A stretch of 64,000 nt of DNA from Escherichia ruysiae (lineage in GTDB: Bacteria > Pseudomonadota > Gammaproteobacteria > Enterobacterales > Enterobacteriaceae). Under the pieces are notes generated by a model that was not told where the DNA came from, ran no database searches, and was given only the letters and a program-made list of their open reading frames with translations. The stretch lies in the NCBI RefSeq assembly GCF_902498915.1, contig NZ_CABVLQ010000001.1. One strand, written 5' to 3'. Shown here piece after piece: positions 9,301 through 17,087 of this stretch. The position numbers and the translations under genes were made by a program. How positions within the stretch are numbered: the first letter of the stretch is position 1; each line of letters opens with the position of its first letter.

Positions 9301-9855
9301 TCCCTGACACCGGACGGGCGACTGACGGCGAAAAATGCGGATATCAGTGGCAGTGTGAATGCGAACGCCGGGACGCTCAACAACGTTACGATAAATGAGA
9401 ACTGTCAGATTAAAGGGAAACTGTCAGCCAACCAGATTGAAGGCGATATTGTCAAAACAGTGGGTAAGGCTTTCCCGCGGGACTCCCGGGCACCGGAGCG
9501 GTGGCCATCAGGGACCATTACCGTCAGGATTTATGACGATCAGCCGTTTGACCGGCAGATTGTTATTCCGGCGGTGGCATTCAGCGGTGCTAAACATGAG
9601 AGAGAGCATACTGATATTTACTCCTCATGCCGTCTGATAGTGCGGAAAAACGGTGCTGAAATTTATAACCGTACCGCGCTGGATAATACGCTGATTTACA
9701 GTGGCGTTATTGATATGCCAGCTGGTCACGGCCACATGACGCTGGAGTTTTCGGTGTCAGCATGGCTGGTAAATGACTGGTATCCCACAGCAAGTATCAG
9801 CGATTTGCTGGTTGTGGTGATGAAGAAAGCCACCGCAGGCATCAGTATCAGCTGA
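6376..9855 (+). CDS. J: Phage host specificity / central tail fibre protein J
   Basis: A 1159-residue protein (lambda J has 1132) that forms the tail tip hub and the central fibre that binds an outer membrane receptor. The first 870 residues follow lambda J closely from memory: N-terminal MGKGSSKGHTPREAKDN, tail-tip hub region, then two fibronectin type III-like segments near residues 625-790. The final 300 residues differ from lambda and carry a coiled-coil region and a C-terminal receptor-binding domain, the part that sets host range. The start at 6376 is preceded by GGAGCGTTAGGA and matches the family; the GTG at 6331 lies before the hairpin. The receptor cannot be read from the sequence. 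Confidence 0.95.
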   Translation: MGKGSSKGHTPREAKDNLKSTQLLSVIDAISEGPIEGPVDGLKSVLLNSTPVLDSEGNTNIAGVTVVFRAGEQEQTPPEGFESSGSETVLGTEVKYDTPITRTITSANIDRLRFTFGVQALVETTSKGDRNPSEVRLLVQIQRNGGWVTEKDITIKGKTTSQYLASVVVGNLPPRPFSIRMRRMTPDSTTDQLQNKTLWSSYTEIIDVKQCYPNTALVGVQVDSEQFGSQQVSRNYHLRGRILQVPSNYNPQTRQYSGIWDGTLKPAYSNNMAWCLWDMLTHPRYGMGKRLGAADVDKWALYVIGQYCDQSVPDGFGGTEPRITCNAYLTTQRKAWDVLSDFCSAMRCMPVWNGQTLTFVQDRPSDKVWTYNRSNVVMPDDGAPFRYSFSALKDRHNAVEVNWIDPDNGWETATELVEDTQAIARYGRNVTKMDAFGCTSRGQAHRAGLWLIKTELLETQTVDFSVGAEGLRHVPGDVIEICDDDYAGISIGGRVLAVNSQTRTLTLDREITLPSSGTTLISLVDGSGNPVSVEVQSVTDGVKVKVSRVPDGVAEYSVWGLKLPTLRQRLFRCVSIRENDDGTYAITAVQHVPEKEAIVDNGAHFDGDQSGTVNGVTPPAVQHLTAEVTADSGEYQVLARWDTPKVVKGVSFLLRLTVAADDGSERLVSTARTTETTYRFTQLALGNYRLTVRAVNAWGQQGDPASVSFRIAAPAAPSRIELTPGYFQITATPHLAVYDPTVQFEFWFSEKRIADIRQVETSARYLGTALYWIAASINIKPGHDYYFYVRSVNTVGKSAFVEAVGQPSDDASGYLDFFKGKIGKTHLAQELWTQIDNGQLAPDLTEIRTSITDVSNEITQTVNKKLEDQSAAIQQIQKVQVDTNNNLNSMWAVKLQQMQDGRLYIAGIGAGIENTPDGMQSQVLLAADRIAMINPANGNTKPMFVGQGDQIFMNDVFLKYLTAPTITSGGNPPAFSLTPDGRLTAKNADISGSVNANAGTLNNVTINENCQIKGKLSANQIEGDIVKTVGKAFPRDSRAPERWPSGTITVRIYDDQPFDRQIVIPAVAFSGAKHEREHTDIYSSCRLIVRKNGAEIYNRTALDNTLIYSGVIDMPAGHGHMTLEFSVSAWLVNDWYPTASISDLLVVVMKKATAGISIS

Positions 9856-9873
9856 ATTTTATAACCCATAACG

Positions 9874-9897
9874 GGCGTCAGAAATGACGCCTTTTTT
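9874..9897 (+). terminator. Rho-independent terminator after J
   Basis: GGCGTCA (9874-9880), loop GAAA, TGACGCC (9885-9891) and six T. This is a classical GNRA-loop terminator between J and lom and lets lom be expressed as an independent unit. Confidence 0.85.
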
Positions 9898-9921
9898 ATT
9901 GCAGAAAAGCGAGAGGTAATT

Positions 9922-10521
9922 ATGCGTAAACTTTATGCCGCCATTTTGTCCGTAGCCATTTGTCTGGCCGTATCCGGTGCGTCTGCATGGGCGTCTGAAC
10001 ATCAGTCCACGCTGAGCGCGGGGTATCTTCATGCCTCGACGAACGTTCCCGGCAGCGATGATCTGAACGGGATTAACGTGAAATACCGTTATGAGTTTAC
10101 GGACACGCTGGGGCTGGTGACGTCATTCAGTTATGCCAATGCCAAAGATGAGCAAAAAACGCATTACAGCGATATCCGCTGGCATGAAGATTCCGTGCGT
10201 AACCGCTGGTTCAGCGTGATGGCGGGGCCGTCTGTGCGCGTGAATGAATGGTTCAGCGCGTATGCGATGGCGGGTATGGCTTACAGCCGTGTTTCGACTT
10301 TCTCCGGAGATTATATCCGCGTAACTGACAACAAGGGGAAAACGCACGATGTGCTGACCGGAAGTGATGACGGTCGCCACAGCGACACGTCTCTGGCATG
10401 GGGGGCTGGCGTGCAGTTTAACCCGACCGAATCCGTGGCCATTGATATTGCTTATGAAGGTTCCGGCAGTGGCGACTGGCGCACTGACGGTTTCATCGTT
10501 GGTGTCGGTTATAAATTCTGA
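9922..10521 (+). CDS. lom: Lom outer membrane protein (Ail/OmpX family, lysogenic conversion)
   Basis: A 199-residue outer membrane beta-barrel expressed from the prophage. It has a signal peptide at residues 1-24 (ending ASAWA), alternating amphipathic strands and a C-terminal Phe (GVGYKF), the signature of BAM-inserted barrels. The Ail/Lom family has eight strands, and members are linked to adhesion and serum resistance. It lies between two terminators downstream of J, the typical site of lambdoid morons. A ribosome binding site GAGAGG precedes the ATG. Lambda Lom has 206 residues. Confidence 0.92.
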   Translation: MRKLYAAILSVAICLAVSGASAWASEHQSTLSAGYLHASTNVPGSDDLNGINVKYRYEFTDTLGLVTSFSYANAKDEQKTHYSDIRWHEDSVRNRWFSVMAGPSVRVNEWFSAYAMAGMAYSRVSTFSGDYIRVTDNKGKTHDVLTGSDDGRHSDTSLAWGAGVQFNPTESVAIDIAYEGSGSGDWRTDGFIVGVGYKF

Positions 10522-10547
10522 TTAGCCAGGTAACACAGTGTTATGAC

Positions 10548-10574
10548 AGCCCGCCGGTTCAGGCGGGCTTTTTT
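10548..10574 (+). terminator. Rho-independent terminator after lom
   Basis: AGCCCGCC (10548-10555), loop GGTTCA, GGCGGGCT (10562-10569) with a run of six T. It isolates lom from the side tail fibre gene. Confidence 0.88.
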
Positions 10575-10585
10575 GTGGAGTGGAT

Positions 10586-12610
10586 ATGGCAGCAGTAAAA
10601 ATCTCAGGTGTGCTGAAAGATGGTGCGGGAAAACCAATACAGAACTGCACTATTCAACTGAAGGCAAAGCGTAACAGCACCACGGTACTGGTCAACACAG
10701 TGGCCTCTGAAAATCCGGATGAAGCCGGGCGTTACAGCATGGATGTTGAGTATGGCCAGTACAGCGTCACCCTGCTGGTTGAAGGTTTTCCGCCTTCACA
10801 TGCCGGAACCATTACCGTCTATGAAGGTTCCAGACCAGGTACGCTGAATGATTTTCTCGGTGCCATGACGGAAGATGATGTCATGCCGGAGGCATTGCGT
10901 CGTTTTGAGGAAATGGTGGAAGAAGCGGCACGCAACGCTGAAGCCGCCTCTCAGAGCGCAGCGGCGGCAAAGAAATCCGAAACTGCAGCGGCATCATCGA
11001 AGAACGCGGCGAAAACATCAGAGACGAATGCAGGTAACAGCGCGAAAGCGGCAGCTTCTTCAAAAACAGCCGCACAAAACGCAGCAACAGCGGCAGAACG
11101 TTCAGAGACAAATGCCCGTGCGTCAGAAGAAGCCTCCGCAGACAGTGAAGAGGCTTCCCGCCGTAATGCAGAGTCAGCCGCTGAAAATGCCGGAGTCGCC
11201 ACCACAAAAGCGCGGGAGGCCGCAGCAGACGCAACAAAGGCCGGGCAGAAAAAGGATGAGGCTCTGTCGGCAGCGACACGAGCTGAAAAGGCGGCAGACC
11301 GCGCAGAAGCCGCAGCGGAAGTGACTGCAGAGCCCTATGCGAATATAGTGCCGCCGCTGCCTGATGTGTGGATACCGTTTAACGATTCGCTGGATATGAT
11401 TACGGGTTTTTCGCCATCTTATAAAAAGATTGTTATTGGTGACGATGAAATAACAATGCCAGGCGACAAGATTGTTAAGTTTAAACGTGCTTCAACAGCA
11501 ACGTATATTAATAAGTCCGGCCAACTCAAGCTTGCTGAAGTTGACGAACCGCGATTTGAGCGCGATGGCTTATTGATTGAAGGACAGAGGACAAATTATC
11601 TGAGGAACTCAAATAAACCAGACTCATGGACTGTTCATTCCGCACTGAATAAAACATTTGGCACTGATAAACAGGGGTTCAATTATGCCACGGTGACACC
11701 CACGGAAAGTATAGTGGGAACAACAGGTGGCTATACTGTGCATGGTGTGGTTGCAGCAGACAGATTCCCGCTGGCAAGTGGTGAATGTTTCACTTTTTCG
11801 TGCCGGGTTAAAGGCGCTAAAGCACGATGCAGGTTAAGAGTTTCAGTTATTATTGGTGGAACAGATACATTCTCTGCTGACTCTTATCTTGATCTGGATA
11901 CCCGGATCGCAACAGTAAGCGGTAATACATCCCTTATAACAGCCAAAGCTGAACAACAGGGCGAGTGGACCTACTATGAGGCCACTTATACAGCTAATAC
12001 GGACATTGATACCGTTAACTGTGCTTTTTATATGACAAATAAAATAAGTAATGAGCCATTCTATGATGACTCAACATTAACCATGACGACGCCGCAAATT
12101 GAACTGGGCAATACGGCATCGTCATTTATTGTAACTACAATGCCAACAACACGCGCAAGTGATGTGGTTACTATCCCCTCGGCGAATAACCTGTCAACAC
12201 GGCCTTTTACAGTATTGTGCGAAGTAAGGAGGAACTGGAGTACACCGCCCAATGTTGCGCCAAGGATATTTGATGTTGGAGGGCACAGTATTGATGATAA
12301 TTATTTATCGCTGGGGTTTGTTTCAACAGGAAAGATAAGCGCCAACGTAGGAATGGTTCAGCCACAAATTTCCTCAGATGGAGAAAGGTTCATTGTGGGT
12401 GTGAGAGCTAAATCTGATTTATCAGTAAATGCAATATGCAGTGGTAATTATACAACAAACCTTAATGGTAAAATATTTGGAGTTACAGCAACATCGTACC
12501 GGTTTGGTGGGCAGACCGCAGCAGGAACGCGTCATTTGTTTGGACACATCAGAAATTTCAGAGTCTGGTTTAAAGAATTAAATGACAGGCAAATCAAGGA
12601 GGCAGTATGA
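10586..12610 (+). CDS. Side tail fibre protein, Stf-type N-terminus with lectin-like C-terminus
   Basis: A 674-residue fibre. Residues 1-105 match lambda Stf (MAAVKISGVLKDGAGKPIQN, then the Ig-like tail attachment domain). Residues 110-250 are an Ala/Ser/Glu/Lys-rich coiled coil made of repeats such as AAASSK and SETNA. From about residue 250 (base 11335) the sequence changes to an AT-richer module with the motif EPRFERDGLLIEGQRTN, found in fibres that carry a concanavalin/laminin-G-like carbohydrate-binding domain. It lacks the lambda Stf collar and C-terminal intramolecular-chaperone-like repeats. It probably binds surface polysaccharide. Its stop overlaps the next gene by four bases (ATGA), so the pair is co-translated. 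Confidence 0.85.
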   Translation: MAAVKISGVLKDGAGKPIQNCTIQLKAKRNSTTVLVNTVASENPDEAGRYSMDVEYGQYSVTLLVEGFPPSHAGTITVYEGSRPGTLNDFLGAMTEDDVMPEALRRFEEMVEEAARNAEAASQSAAAAKKSETAAASSKNAAKTSETNAGNSAKAAASSKTAAQNAATAAERSETNARASEEASADSEEASRRNAESAAENAGVATTKAREAAADATKAGQKKDEALSAATRAEKAADRAEAAAEVTAEPYANIVPPLPDVWIPFNDSLDMITGFSPSYKKIVIGDDEITMPGDKIVKFKRASTATYINKSGQLKLAEVDEPRFERDGLLIEGQRTNYLRNSNKPDSWTVHSALNKTFGTDKQGFNYATVTPTESIVGTTGGYTVHGVVAADRFPLASGECFTFSCRVKGAKARCRLRVSVIIGGTDTFSADSYLDLDTRIATVSGNTSLITAKAEQQGEWTYYEATYTANTDIDTVNCAFYMTNKISNEPFYDDSTLTMTTPQIELGNTASSFIVTTMPTTRASDVVTIPSANNLSTRPFTVLCEVRRNWSTPPNVAPRIFDVGGHSIDDNYLSLGFVSTGKISANVGMVQPQISSDGERFIVGVRAKSDLSVNAICSGNYTTNLNGKIFGVTATSYRFGGQTAAGTRHLFGHIRNFRVWFKELNDRQIKEAV

Positions 12611-12885
12611 AAGATTTAACTTTGAAATTTCCTGGTAACAGAGAGTTTAAATCCTTCCTGTCATCTCTTGACTGGGAGGAAGATGAAGACCTCCAGAATA
12701 AACTGTTAGTCGATGAAATTGGTTTCACCTACACAGAAACAGGGGTAACTGAAGAGGGAGAACCTGTCTGTATCCGGAATAACGGTTATTTTGTCAACAT
12801 TCGCATTCTTGATGACTTGTTTGATGTTTCTGTATTCTCTGATTATGTCGTGGAGCTGGAAACACCGCTTCGGGAATGGAGCTGA
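12607..12885 (+). CDS. Small acidic phage protein coupled to the tail fibre
   Basis: A 92-residue acidic protein of unknown function, translated from an ATG that overlaps the fibre stop codon. It has no signal peptide or membrane segment. The composition (many Asp, Glu and aromatic residues; FLSSLDWEEDEDLQNK near the N-terminus) suggests a small soluble protein. Its position directly after the fibre is that of fibre chaperones (tfa), but it does not resemble Tfa; a role in folding or assembly of this type of fibre is only inferred from the coupling. Confidence 0.7.
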   Translation: MKDLTLKFPGNREFKSFLSSLDWEEDEDLQNKLLVDEIGFTYTETGVTEEGEPVCIRNNGYFVNIRILDDLFDVSVFSDYVVELETPLREWS

Positions 12886-12897
12886 AAGGAGGAAATA

Positions 12898-13191
12898 ATG
12901 GATATAAGCCCCTTACTTCATGCACTTTGTGCTGTGGCTGCGCAGATACTGGTTGGTCTTTTTACCGGAAACTGGGCTTACGGAGCGATAGCCGGTTGTA
13001 CGTTCTTCATTGCGCGTGAACATACCCAGGCAGAATATCGCTGGATTGAAATGTTCGGGCATGGCAAGCGAATGAATATGCCGTGGTGGGGCGGTTTTGA
13101 TCCGCGCGCGTGGGATGTGGCAAGCCTGATGGATTTTGCTGTGCCGGTGGTGGCGTGTCTGCTGGTCTGGCTGTTGGTTAATCGTGGGTGA
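12898..13191 (+). CDS. Small phage inner membrane protein
   Basis: A 97-residue protein with a strong ribosome binding site (AAAGGAGGAAATA before the ATG). Hydrophobic segments lie at about residues 5-35 and 77-95, with a polar loop between them containing EHTQAEYRWIEMFG and the Trp-rich NMPWWGGFDPRAW. I recognise it only as a recurrent small membrane protein after lambdoid tail fibres. Function is unknown; candidates are lysogenic conversion or a fibre-associated role. The next frame carries a broken tfa remnant that starts within its last codons. Confidence 0.7.
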   Translation: MDISPLLHALCAVAAQILVGLFTGNWAYGAIAGCTFFIAREHTQAEYRWIEMFGHGKRMNMPWWGGFDPRAWDVASLMDFAVPVVACLLVWLLVNRG

Positions 13192-13192
13192 A

Positions 13193-13330
13193 AAAAGGTG
13201 GGCTGTATATGCAACGGAGGAAGAAACCTCGTTGCTGGAAGCCTGGAAAAAGTATCGGATGCTGCTGAACCGTGTTGATACATCAACTGCACCTGATATT
13301 GAGTGGCCTACGAACCCTGTCAGGGAGTAA
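13193..13330 (+). pseudogene. Tail fibre assembly protein (Tfa) C-terminal remnant
   Basis: About 45 codons in frame 2 encode EEETSLLEAWKKYRMLLNR followed by VDTSTAPDIEWP, the typical C-terminus of lambda/P2 Tfa fibre chaperones. No Tfa N-terminus or start lies upstream; the preceding sequence belongs to the small membrane protein gene, whose stop is at 13189-13191. The gene was therefore truncated when the fibre module was exchanged. The remnant ends at the TAA at 13328-13330. Confidence 0.75.
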
Positions 13331-13542
13331 TCATTGGGATTATGCCGCAGAAACGTTGTATGCAATAACGTTCTGCGGTTGGCTGATGCACTTTCGAGAG
13401 TGCATGTATTGAATTATTTCCAGCTATTATCGATTTTACGTATTTTTTGCATGAGAGAATTTGTACCTCCTCCCAACAACGACCTTCCATGACTTTCCGG
13501 ACTTCTGTGGGCCAGCGGACGATGCTGCCCTCGGATGTTGTG
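13331..13542. other. Non-coding junction between phage tail genes and sitD
   Basis: This is 212 bases without a convincing gene. It includes an inverted repeat around 13350-13376 built from CAGAAACGTT and AACGTTCTG, which may be a terminator for the phage operon. The minus strand carries an open but unrecognised reading frame (VRWPTEVRKVMEG), possibly the remnant of a mobile element or another phage gene. It is the insertion side of the sit cargo. Confidence 0.4.
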
Positions 13543-14400
13543 CTAATTGGGTGATGACAAATCCTGTGTATGGGTGTTTCCCTTTGTGCGTGCGTTGATG
13601 CTGGTAACGGTGAACGTCATGATGAACACAACCGCGAATAAGACGACAATCGTCGGAGCTGGTGCACTGTCGATAAAAAAGGACAACCAGACACCAGTCA
13701 TTGACACTATTACCGATATGCCAATCGCCAGTAGGAGCGCAATATGAAAGCGTTGTGTCAGGAGTACCGCAATGGCGCCAGGCGCAATGAGCAGAGAAAT
13801 GGAGAGAATGATACCTACCGCTTTCAGCGTCGCCACAATGGTCAGAGAGACCATGCACAGCAGCCCATAATGCAGACATCTCGTATGCAAACCGCTTACC
13901 TGCGCCTGTTGATAATCAAAGCTGAACAGCAAAAAATCCCGCCATTTTACGCTAATAACAAGTGTAACCAGCCCGGCAATAATCACCGTCTGGATTATAT
14001 CGCCGATGGTTACCCCGAGCATGTCGCCGAAAAGAATATGGTCAAGATGTACGTCTGGTTTGACTGCAATATACAAGATCAGACCTGCGGCAAACATGCC
14101 AGAAAAAACAATCCCCATCACTGTATCTTGCTTGATTCGGCTGTTGTCTTTCAGGTATCCCGTCGCCACCGCGCAGAATACTCCGGCGACGAATGCCCCT
14201 GTAGCCAGAGGTAACCCCAGAATCCAGGCAAGCACGATGCCAGGAAAAACCGCATGACTCATCGCGTCACCCATCAGTGCCCAACCTTTCAGGACCAGAA
14301 AGACCGACAGCAGCGCACAGGGTATGGAAACTACCAGTGAAATCAGCAGTGCGTGACTCATAAAGGTGAACTGCAGTGGCTCCAGTAATAATGCCATCAT
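13543..14400 (-). CDS. sitD: Mn2+/Fe2+ ABC transporter permease SitD
   Basis: A 285-residue inner membrane permease of the ABC-3 (zinc/manganese) family with eight to nine hydrophobic segments and the conserved GWALMGDAMSHAVFPGI segment near residues 39-55. It pairs with SitC to form the channel for metal delivered by SitA. Its ATG overlaps the sitC stop by four bases (ATGA), so translation is coupled. It is the last gene of the operon sitABCD, on the minus strand, opposite to the phage tail genes. Confidence 0.95.
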   Translation of the reverse strand: MMALLLEPLQFTFMSHALLISLVVSIPCALLSVFLVLKGWALMGDAMSHAVFPGIVLAWILGLPLATGAFVAGVFCAVATGYLKDNSRIKQDTVMGIVFSGMFAAGLILYIAVKPDVHLDHILFGDMLGVTIGDIIQTVIIAGLVTLVISVKWRDFLLFSFDYQQAQVSGLHTRCLHYGLLCMVSLTIVATLKAVGIILSISLLIAPGAIAVLLTQRFHIALLLAIGISVIVSMTGVWLSFFIDSAPAPTIVVLFAVVFIMTFTVTSINARTKGNTHTQDLSSPN

Positions 14401-15254
14401 GAGCGATCCTCCAGCGCTTTATGCGCACGCCGACGATTTGCCAAAAGCCCATGGGTGGGCGCAAATACAAATGCTAAAAGAAACAGCAGTGTCTGCGCCA
14501 CCACGATGATTCCACCTGTCGCGCCGTCCAGAAAGTAACTGACCCACGCGCCGAGGAAACTGGTTACACTGCCAATAGTTACAGCAATTATGAGCAGGCG
14601 GGGAAAACGATCGGTTAACAACCATGCTGTTGCACCGGGAGTCACCACCAGACAGATCACCAGAAAGGCACCAACCGTTTGCAGCGCCGCAACGGTCGAA
14701 ACCGACAGCAGGGTGAAGAAGAGGATTTTTAATCTGCCCGGATGCAATCCAATAGCACGAGCGTGATTCTCGTCGAAAAAGGTCACCATAAGATCTTTCC
14801 ATTTGAAAAAAAGCACGATGATCGAGAGAATGCCAATGATAGTGAGTTGCAGGATATCCGCCGGATCGATTGCCAGAATATTGCCCAGGACGATGGTCTG
14901 AATGTTCACGGATGTCGGGTTCAATGACACCATAAACAGCCCCAGGCCAAAAAAGGAGGAGAAGATCAGGCCGATGATGGCATCTTCTTTTAAGCGAGTG
15001 CGTTGGTTAAGAAACAGCATGCTGCCCGCTGCCAGTCCGCCGGAAAAGAAGGCTCCCAGAGAAAACGGAAGCCCCAGCATATATGCCCCCGCAACACCCG
15101 GGACAATAGAGTGCGACAGCGCATCGCCAATCAGCGACCAGCCTTTTAGCATCAGATAGCATGACAGGAAAGCGCAGAGACCGCCGACCATCGCCGAGAC
15201 CCACATCGCATTGAGCATATATTCATAGCTGAAGGGTTCCAGTAGCACGTTCAT
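14397..15254 (-). CDS. sitC: Mn2+/Fe2+ ABC transporter permease SitC
   Basis: A 285-residue ABC-3 family permease, paralogous to SitD along its length; the shared GWSLIGDALSHSIVPGV segment lies at the same position. The multiple hydrophobic helices start with MLNAMWVSAMVGGLCAFLSC. It overlaps both neighbours by four bases (sitB upstream, sitD downstream), the pattern of a tightly coupled operon. It forms the transmembrane part of the transporter with SitD. Confidence 0.95.
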   Translation of the reverse strand: MNVLLEPFSYEYMLNAMWVSAMVGGLCAFLSCYLMLKGWSLIGDALSHSIVPGVAGAYMLGLPFSLGAFFSGGLAAGSMLFLNQRTRLKEDAIIGLIFSSFFGLGLFMVSLNPTSVNIQTIVLGNILAIDPADILQLTIIGILSIIVLFFKWKDLMVTFFDENHARAIGLHPGRLKILFFTLLSVSTVAALQTVGAFLVICLVVTPGATAWLLTDRFPRLLIIAVTIGSVTSFLGAWVSYFLDGATGGIIVVAQTLLFLLAFVFAPTHGLLANRRRAHKALEDRS

Positions 15255-16078
15255 CTTGCTTCCCCCTGCACCGCTGACGGTCGATGTGCCACAAAAGGGT
15301 GTTCATCGTCAGTAATAATGCTTTCTTCCGAGCCGTTAAGTGTGACATGGCGCAGTACGCCGCTAAAAGCCAGCTCCAGGTTCTCGGCTGTAAAAGTGGT
15401 GTCTGTCGGCCCGCTTGCCAGGACGGTGCCTTTGACCATGACCGTATAATCGCAAAATGTCGTGACTGAGCCGAGATTGTGCGTTGAGACAAGCATCGTC
15501 TTGCCTTCCGCGCGTAACTCCCTCAACAGGCTGATGATTTTCGCTTCGGTTTTCACATCAACGCCGGTAAAAGGTTCATCCAGCAGGATCACATCACCCT
15601 GCTGTGCAATCGCTCTCGCCAGAAAGACGCGTTTCTTTTGTCCACCGGAAAGCTCGCCGATTTGTCGATGGCGAAAATCCACCATATCGACACGCTCCAG
15701 CGCATCGGTGACAATCTGACGATCCCTCTTTTTGGCTATACGCAACATACCCATGTGCCCATAGCGGCCCATCATCACCACATCTTCCACTAGTACAGGA
15801 AATGACCAGTCAACCTCTTCTGACTGAGGGACGTAGGCAACCAGGTTTTTCTGTAGCGCCTGTCGCGTGGGAATACCCAGAACAGATATCTTTCCGCTGG
15901 TCAGACGCACAAATCCCATAATCGCTTTAAACAACGTCGATTTTCCGGAACCGTTTACCCCAACCAGAGCGGCAATAGATCCACTTGGTACTGTGAAGGA
16001 TGCATCGCGCAGTGCTGTGTGCCCGTTACGCCAGGTGACAGTAACATCATTAACGACAATGCCCGCAGATTGCATCAT
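15251..16078 (-). CDS. sitB: Mn2+/Fe2+ ABC transporter ATPase SitB
   Basis: A 275-residue ABC ATPase that powers uptake through SitCD. Walker A is GVNGSGKST (residues 40-48), the signature is LSGGQKKRVFLARA, and Walker B is DVILLDEPFTGVD, followed by the H-loop (STHNLGS). The N-terminus is cytoplasmic without a signal peptide. Its ATG shares one base with the sitA stop. All catalytic motifs are intact, so the operon looks functional. Confidence 0.96.
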   Translation of the reverse strand: MMQSAGIVVNDVTVTWRNGHTALRDASFTVPSGSIAALVGVNGSGKSTLFKAIMGFVRLTSGKISVLGIPTRQALQKNLVAYVPQSEEVDWSFPVLVEDVVMMGRYGHMGMLRIAKKRDRQIVTDALERVDMVDFRHRQIGELSGGQKKRVFLARAIAQQGDVILLDEPFTGVDVKTEAKIISLLRELRAEGKTMLVSTHNLGSVTTFCDYTVMVKGTVLASGPTDTTFTAENLELAFSGVLRHVTLNGSEESIITDDEHPFVAHRPSAVQGEAR

Positions 16079-16992
16079 TATTTCTCCCTTTTCCCGGCTT
16101 TAATTCCCTGTACCAGCGTACTGGTAGTAACCTTCAGAAGGTCGATATACGTAGGTACCGGGCCGTTTTCTGTGCTCAGGGAATCGACATAGAGTACACC
16201 GCCGTAGTGAGCGCCGGTTTCACGCGCAACCTGACGCGCTGGTTTATCGGAAATCGTACTCTCGCTAAAGACTGCCGGGATATGATTTTTCTTCACCATA
16301 TCAACAACCTTACGTACCTGCTGCGGCGTGCCTTGTTGATCGGCATTAATCGGCCACAGATAAAGCTCTTTTAGCCCCAAATCGCGTGCGAGATAAGAAA
16401 AAGCCCCTTCACTGGTGACCATCCATCGCTGATTCTCAGGGAGTTCAGCAATCTGCTTACGCAGGGGGGCAAGGGTTTGGGTAATCTTGGCTTTATAAGT
16501 ATCGGCATTACGTTGGTAGGTTTGTGCATTTGCCGGATCGTATTTTATCAACGCATCACGAATATTATCGACGTAAATCAGAGCATTATCTGGCGACATC
16601 CAGGCATGGGGGTTAGGTTTGCCCTCATAGGGGCCTTCAGTGATCCCTACTGGCGTCACACCCGAAGAGACAATTACTTCTGGAACCCCATTAAGATGCT
16701 GGTAAAAGCGTTGGAACCACAATTCCAGATTCATACCATTGGCGAGAATCAGTTGTGCCCCCTGCGCACGTTTAATATCGCCAGGGGTAGGCTGATACTC
16801 ATGAATTTCTGCACCGGGCTTGGTTATGGATGAGACTTCTGCAGCATCTCCAGCCACGTTTTTGGCCATATCTGCGATGATGGTAAATGTTGTAATGACC
16901 TTGAATTTTTCAGTTGCACTCGCCTGAAATGCGATCGAGCAGGTGAGGGCGAGGCACCCCAAGAGCATGGTTACTTTTTTTATTGAGTACAT
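16078..16992 (-). CDS. sitA: Periplasmic Mn2+/Fe2+-binding protein SitA
   Basis: A 304-residue cluster A-I solute-binding protein with a signal peptide cleaved near residue 26 (FQASA). The predicted metal ligands for this family are all present: His64 (AEIHEYQP), His129 (NPHAWMSP), Glu195 (TSEGAFSY) and Asp270 (VLYVDSLS), the two-His, one-Glu, one-Asp set of Mn/Fe binders. It is the first gene of the operon, and MntR and Fur boxes lie within 100 bases upstream. The Sit system supports growth under oxidative stress and metal restriction in pathogenic Enterobacteria. Confidence 0.96.
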   Translation of the reverse strand: MYSIKKVTMLLGCLALTCSIAFQASATEKFKVITTFTIIADMAKNVAGDAAEVSSITKPGAEIHEYQPTPGDIKRAQGAQLILANGMNLELWFQRFYQHLNGVPEVIVSSGVTPVGITEGPYEGKPNPHAWMSPDNALIYVDNIRDALIKYDPANAQTYQRNADTYKAKITQTLAPLRKQIAELPENQRWMVTSEGAFSYLARDLGLKELYLWPINADQQGTPQQVRKVVDMVKKNHIPAVFSESTISDKPARQVARETGAHYGGVLYVDSLSTENGPVPTYIDLLKVTTSTLVQGIKAGKREK

Positions 16993-17024
16993 AATTTAGT
17001 ACCTATAGTGAGCAAAATTAGAAC

Positions 17025-17046
17025 AAACATAGCAACGGCTATGTTT
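17025..17046 (-). promoter_or_regulatory. MntR operator upstream of sitA
   Basis: A 22-base near-perfect palindrome with arms AAACATAGC and GCTATGTTT, centred 33-54 bases upstream of the sitA ATG. It differs from the E. coli mntH MntR box, as I remember it, at one central base. MntR would repress sit when Mn2+ is plentiful. Confidence 0.88.
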
Positions 17047-17068
17047 TATAGCACAACCTATACAAAAT

Positions 17069-17087
17069 GAAAATGATTATCATTAGC
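17069..17087 (-). promoter_or_regulatory. Fur box upstream of sitA
   Basis: Read on the minus strand, the 19 bases are GCTAATGATAATCATTTTC, which match 17 of 19 positions of the Fur consensus. Together with the adjacent MntR box this gives dual iron and manganese repression of sit transcription. Confidence 0.88.

Noticed and set aside
1..13330. Whole tail region considered as a tailocin or gene transfer agent
   Set aside because: An attR core, a Lom moron and a mosaic lambdoid gene order point to an ordinary integrated prophage; nothing in the window shows loss of head genes, which would be upstream.
13744..14214. 156-codon plus-strand frame opposite sitD
   Set aside because: Antisense shadow of the sitD permease, whose sequence is conserved and whose operon overlaps are intact.
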